A stretch of 64,000 nt of DNA. Source: Azonexus sp. GTDB lineage: Bacteria; Pseudomonadota; Gammaproteobacteria; Burkholderiales; Rhodocyclaceae. The DNA lies in the NCBI GenBank assembly GCA_030691385.1, contig JAUYEI010000027.1:1-64000 (forward strand). Reading direction: 5' to 3'. Positions 63,664-64,000 of this stretch are shown piece after piece; positions within the stretch are counted from its first letter, which is position 1, and every line of letters starts with the position of its first letter. The notes under the pieces were generated by a model. That model worked only from the letters and a program-made list of their open reading frames with translations. It was not told where the DNA came from and made no database searches. Position numbers and translations under genes: made by a program.

Positions 63664-64000
63664 TTAGAGCGCCTGCGCCAGCGCTTCGAGGAAGCGGGCG
63701 TTTTCCGCCTCGCTGCCGATGGTGACGCGCAGACATTCCGGCAGACCATAGCCGCCGATCGGCCGGACGATGACGCCCTGTTTGAGAAGCTTCTGATTGA
63801 CCCCGCCACCATCGCCCACCTTGAACGTGACGAAATTGCCGTGCGGCTTGATGTATTCCAGCCCCAGTTTTTCCAGGCCGGCAACGATCTGCCCCATGCC
63901 ACGCCGGTTCAGCTCGTAGCTGGCCTGCAGGAATTCGTCGTCATCCAGGGCGGCCAGCGCGCCGGCCAGCGCCAGGTTATTGACGTTGAACGGCTGACGA
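63664..64000 (-). CDS. hisC: Histidinol-phosphate aminotransferase (C-terminal part)
   Basis: The last 112 codons are visible; the gene continues beyond the window. FNVNNLALAGALAAL, YIKPHGNFVTFKVGDG and GVIVRPIGGYGLPECLRVTIGSEAENARFLEAL are the HisC C-terminal blocks. The hisC-tyrA pair begins the aromatic cluster in betaproteobacteria. Confidence 0.93.
   Translation of the reverse strand, partial: RQPFNVNNLALAGALAALDDDEFLQASYELNRRGMGQIVAGLEKLGLEYIKPHGNFVTFKVGDGGGVNQKLLKQGVIVRPIGGYGLPECLRVTIGSEAENARFLEALAQAL

Overview
The window looks like chromosomal DNA of a GC-rich betaproteobacterium, most likely a member of the Rhodocyclales (Dechloromonas/Azonexus-like). This is inferred from the core gene content and order (hisC-tyrA ... 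aroA/cmk fusion-rpsA-ihfB-lapA-lapB-ugd-hldE-hldD-cysM; ppa-nadE-glnB; psd-rlmF; lolA-ftsK-crp-trxB). No rRNA, tRNA or CRISPR array was found.

Layout. 1-1000: the end of a probable IS21-family element, then a small filamentous-phage-like remnant (a 125-aa protein divergent from a Cro-like regulator). 1.1-12.9 kb: housekeeping and metabolic genes (mdh, a CitE-like lyase, truC, a CBS protein, a porin/periplasmic binding protein pair, a nitronate monooxygenase-like enzyme, nnrS, rlmF, psd, a beta-helix protein, yaiI). 12.9-14.8 kb: a patch of short mobile elements, namely two MITE-like elements with 5-bp target duplications, a truncated third, and an IS3-family transposase tail. 14.8-35.3 kb: a Xre-RES toxin-antitoxin pair and then a mostly leftward block of core genes.

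35.3-62.8 kb is a roughly 27.5-kb surface-polysaccharide island lying between aroA-cmk and tyrA-hisC, genes that are normally adjacent in betaproteobacteria. It encodes Wzx, Wzy, Wzz, an initiating PglC/WcaJ-type phosphosugar transferase, three further glycosyltransferases, AsnB, a methyltransferase, a CapD/FlaA1-type dehydratase, GalE, and a three-enzyme route to a UDP-2-acetamido-2,6-dideoxy-L-hexose (FucNAc or QuiNAc type). It is full of toxin-antitoxin-like modules: HepT/MntA, a HigBA remnant, a Fic operon, KilA-N, two DUF4160/DUF2442 pairs and a natural MNT-HEPN fusion. An older dTDP-rhamnose (rml) operon inside the island is wrecked: only a truncated rmlB, 5' stubs of rmlA and an IS-truncated rmlC remain.

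The most interesting structures are (a) two short non-autonomous element families that share AAACCTCAG-type termini and make 5-bp duplications. One copy is inserted in frame in a lipoprotein signal sequence and supplies a new start; another sits exactly at the ugd start codon and creates a leader ORF overlapping ugd by ATGA. (b) A recurrent motif, roughly ATTTTGGCCGATTTTTCCGG followed by TTGACCGT, found at gene borders and sometimes inside the ends of coding sequences. All functional calls were made by eye from the sequence; no database search was run.
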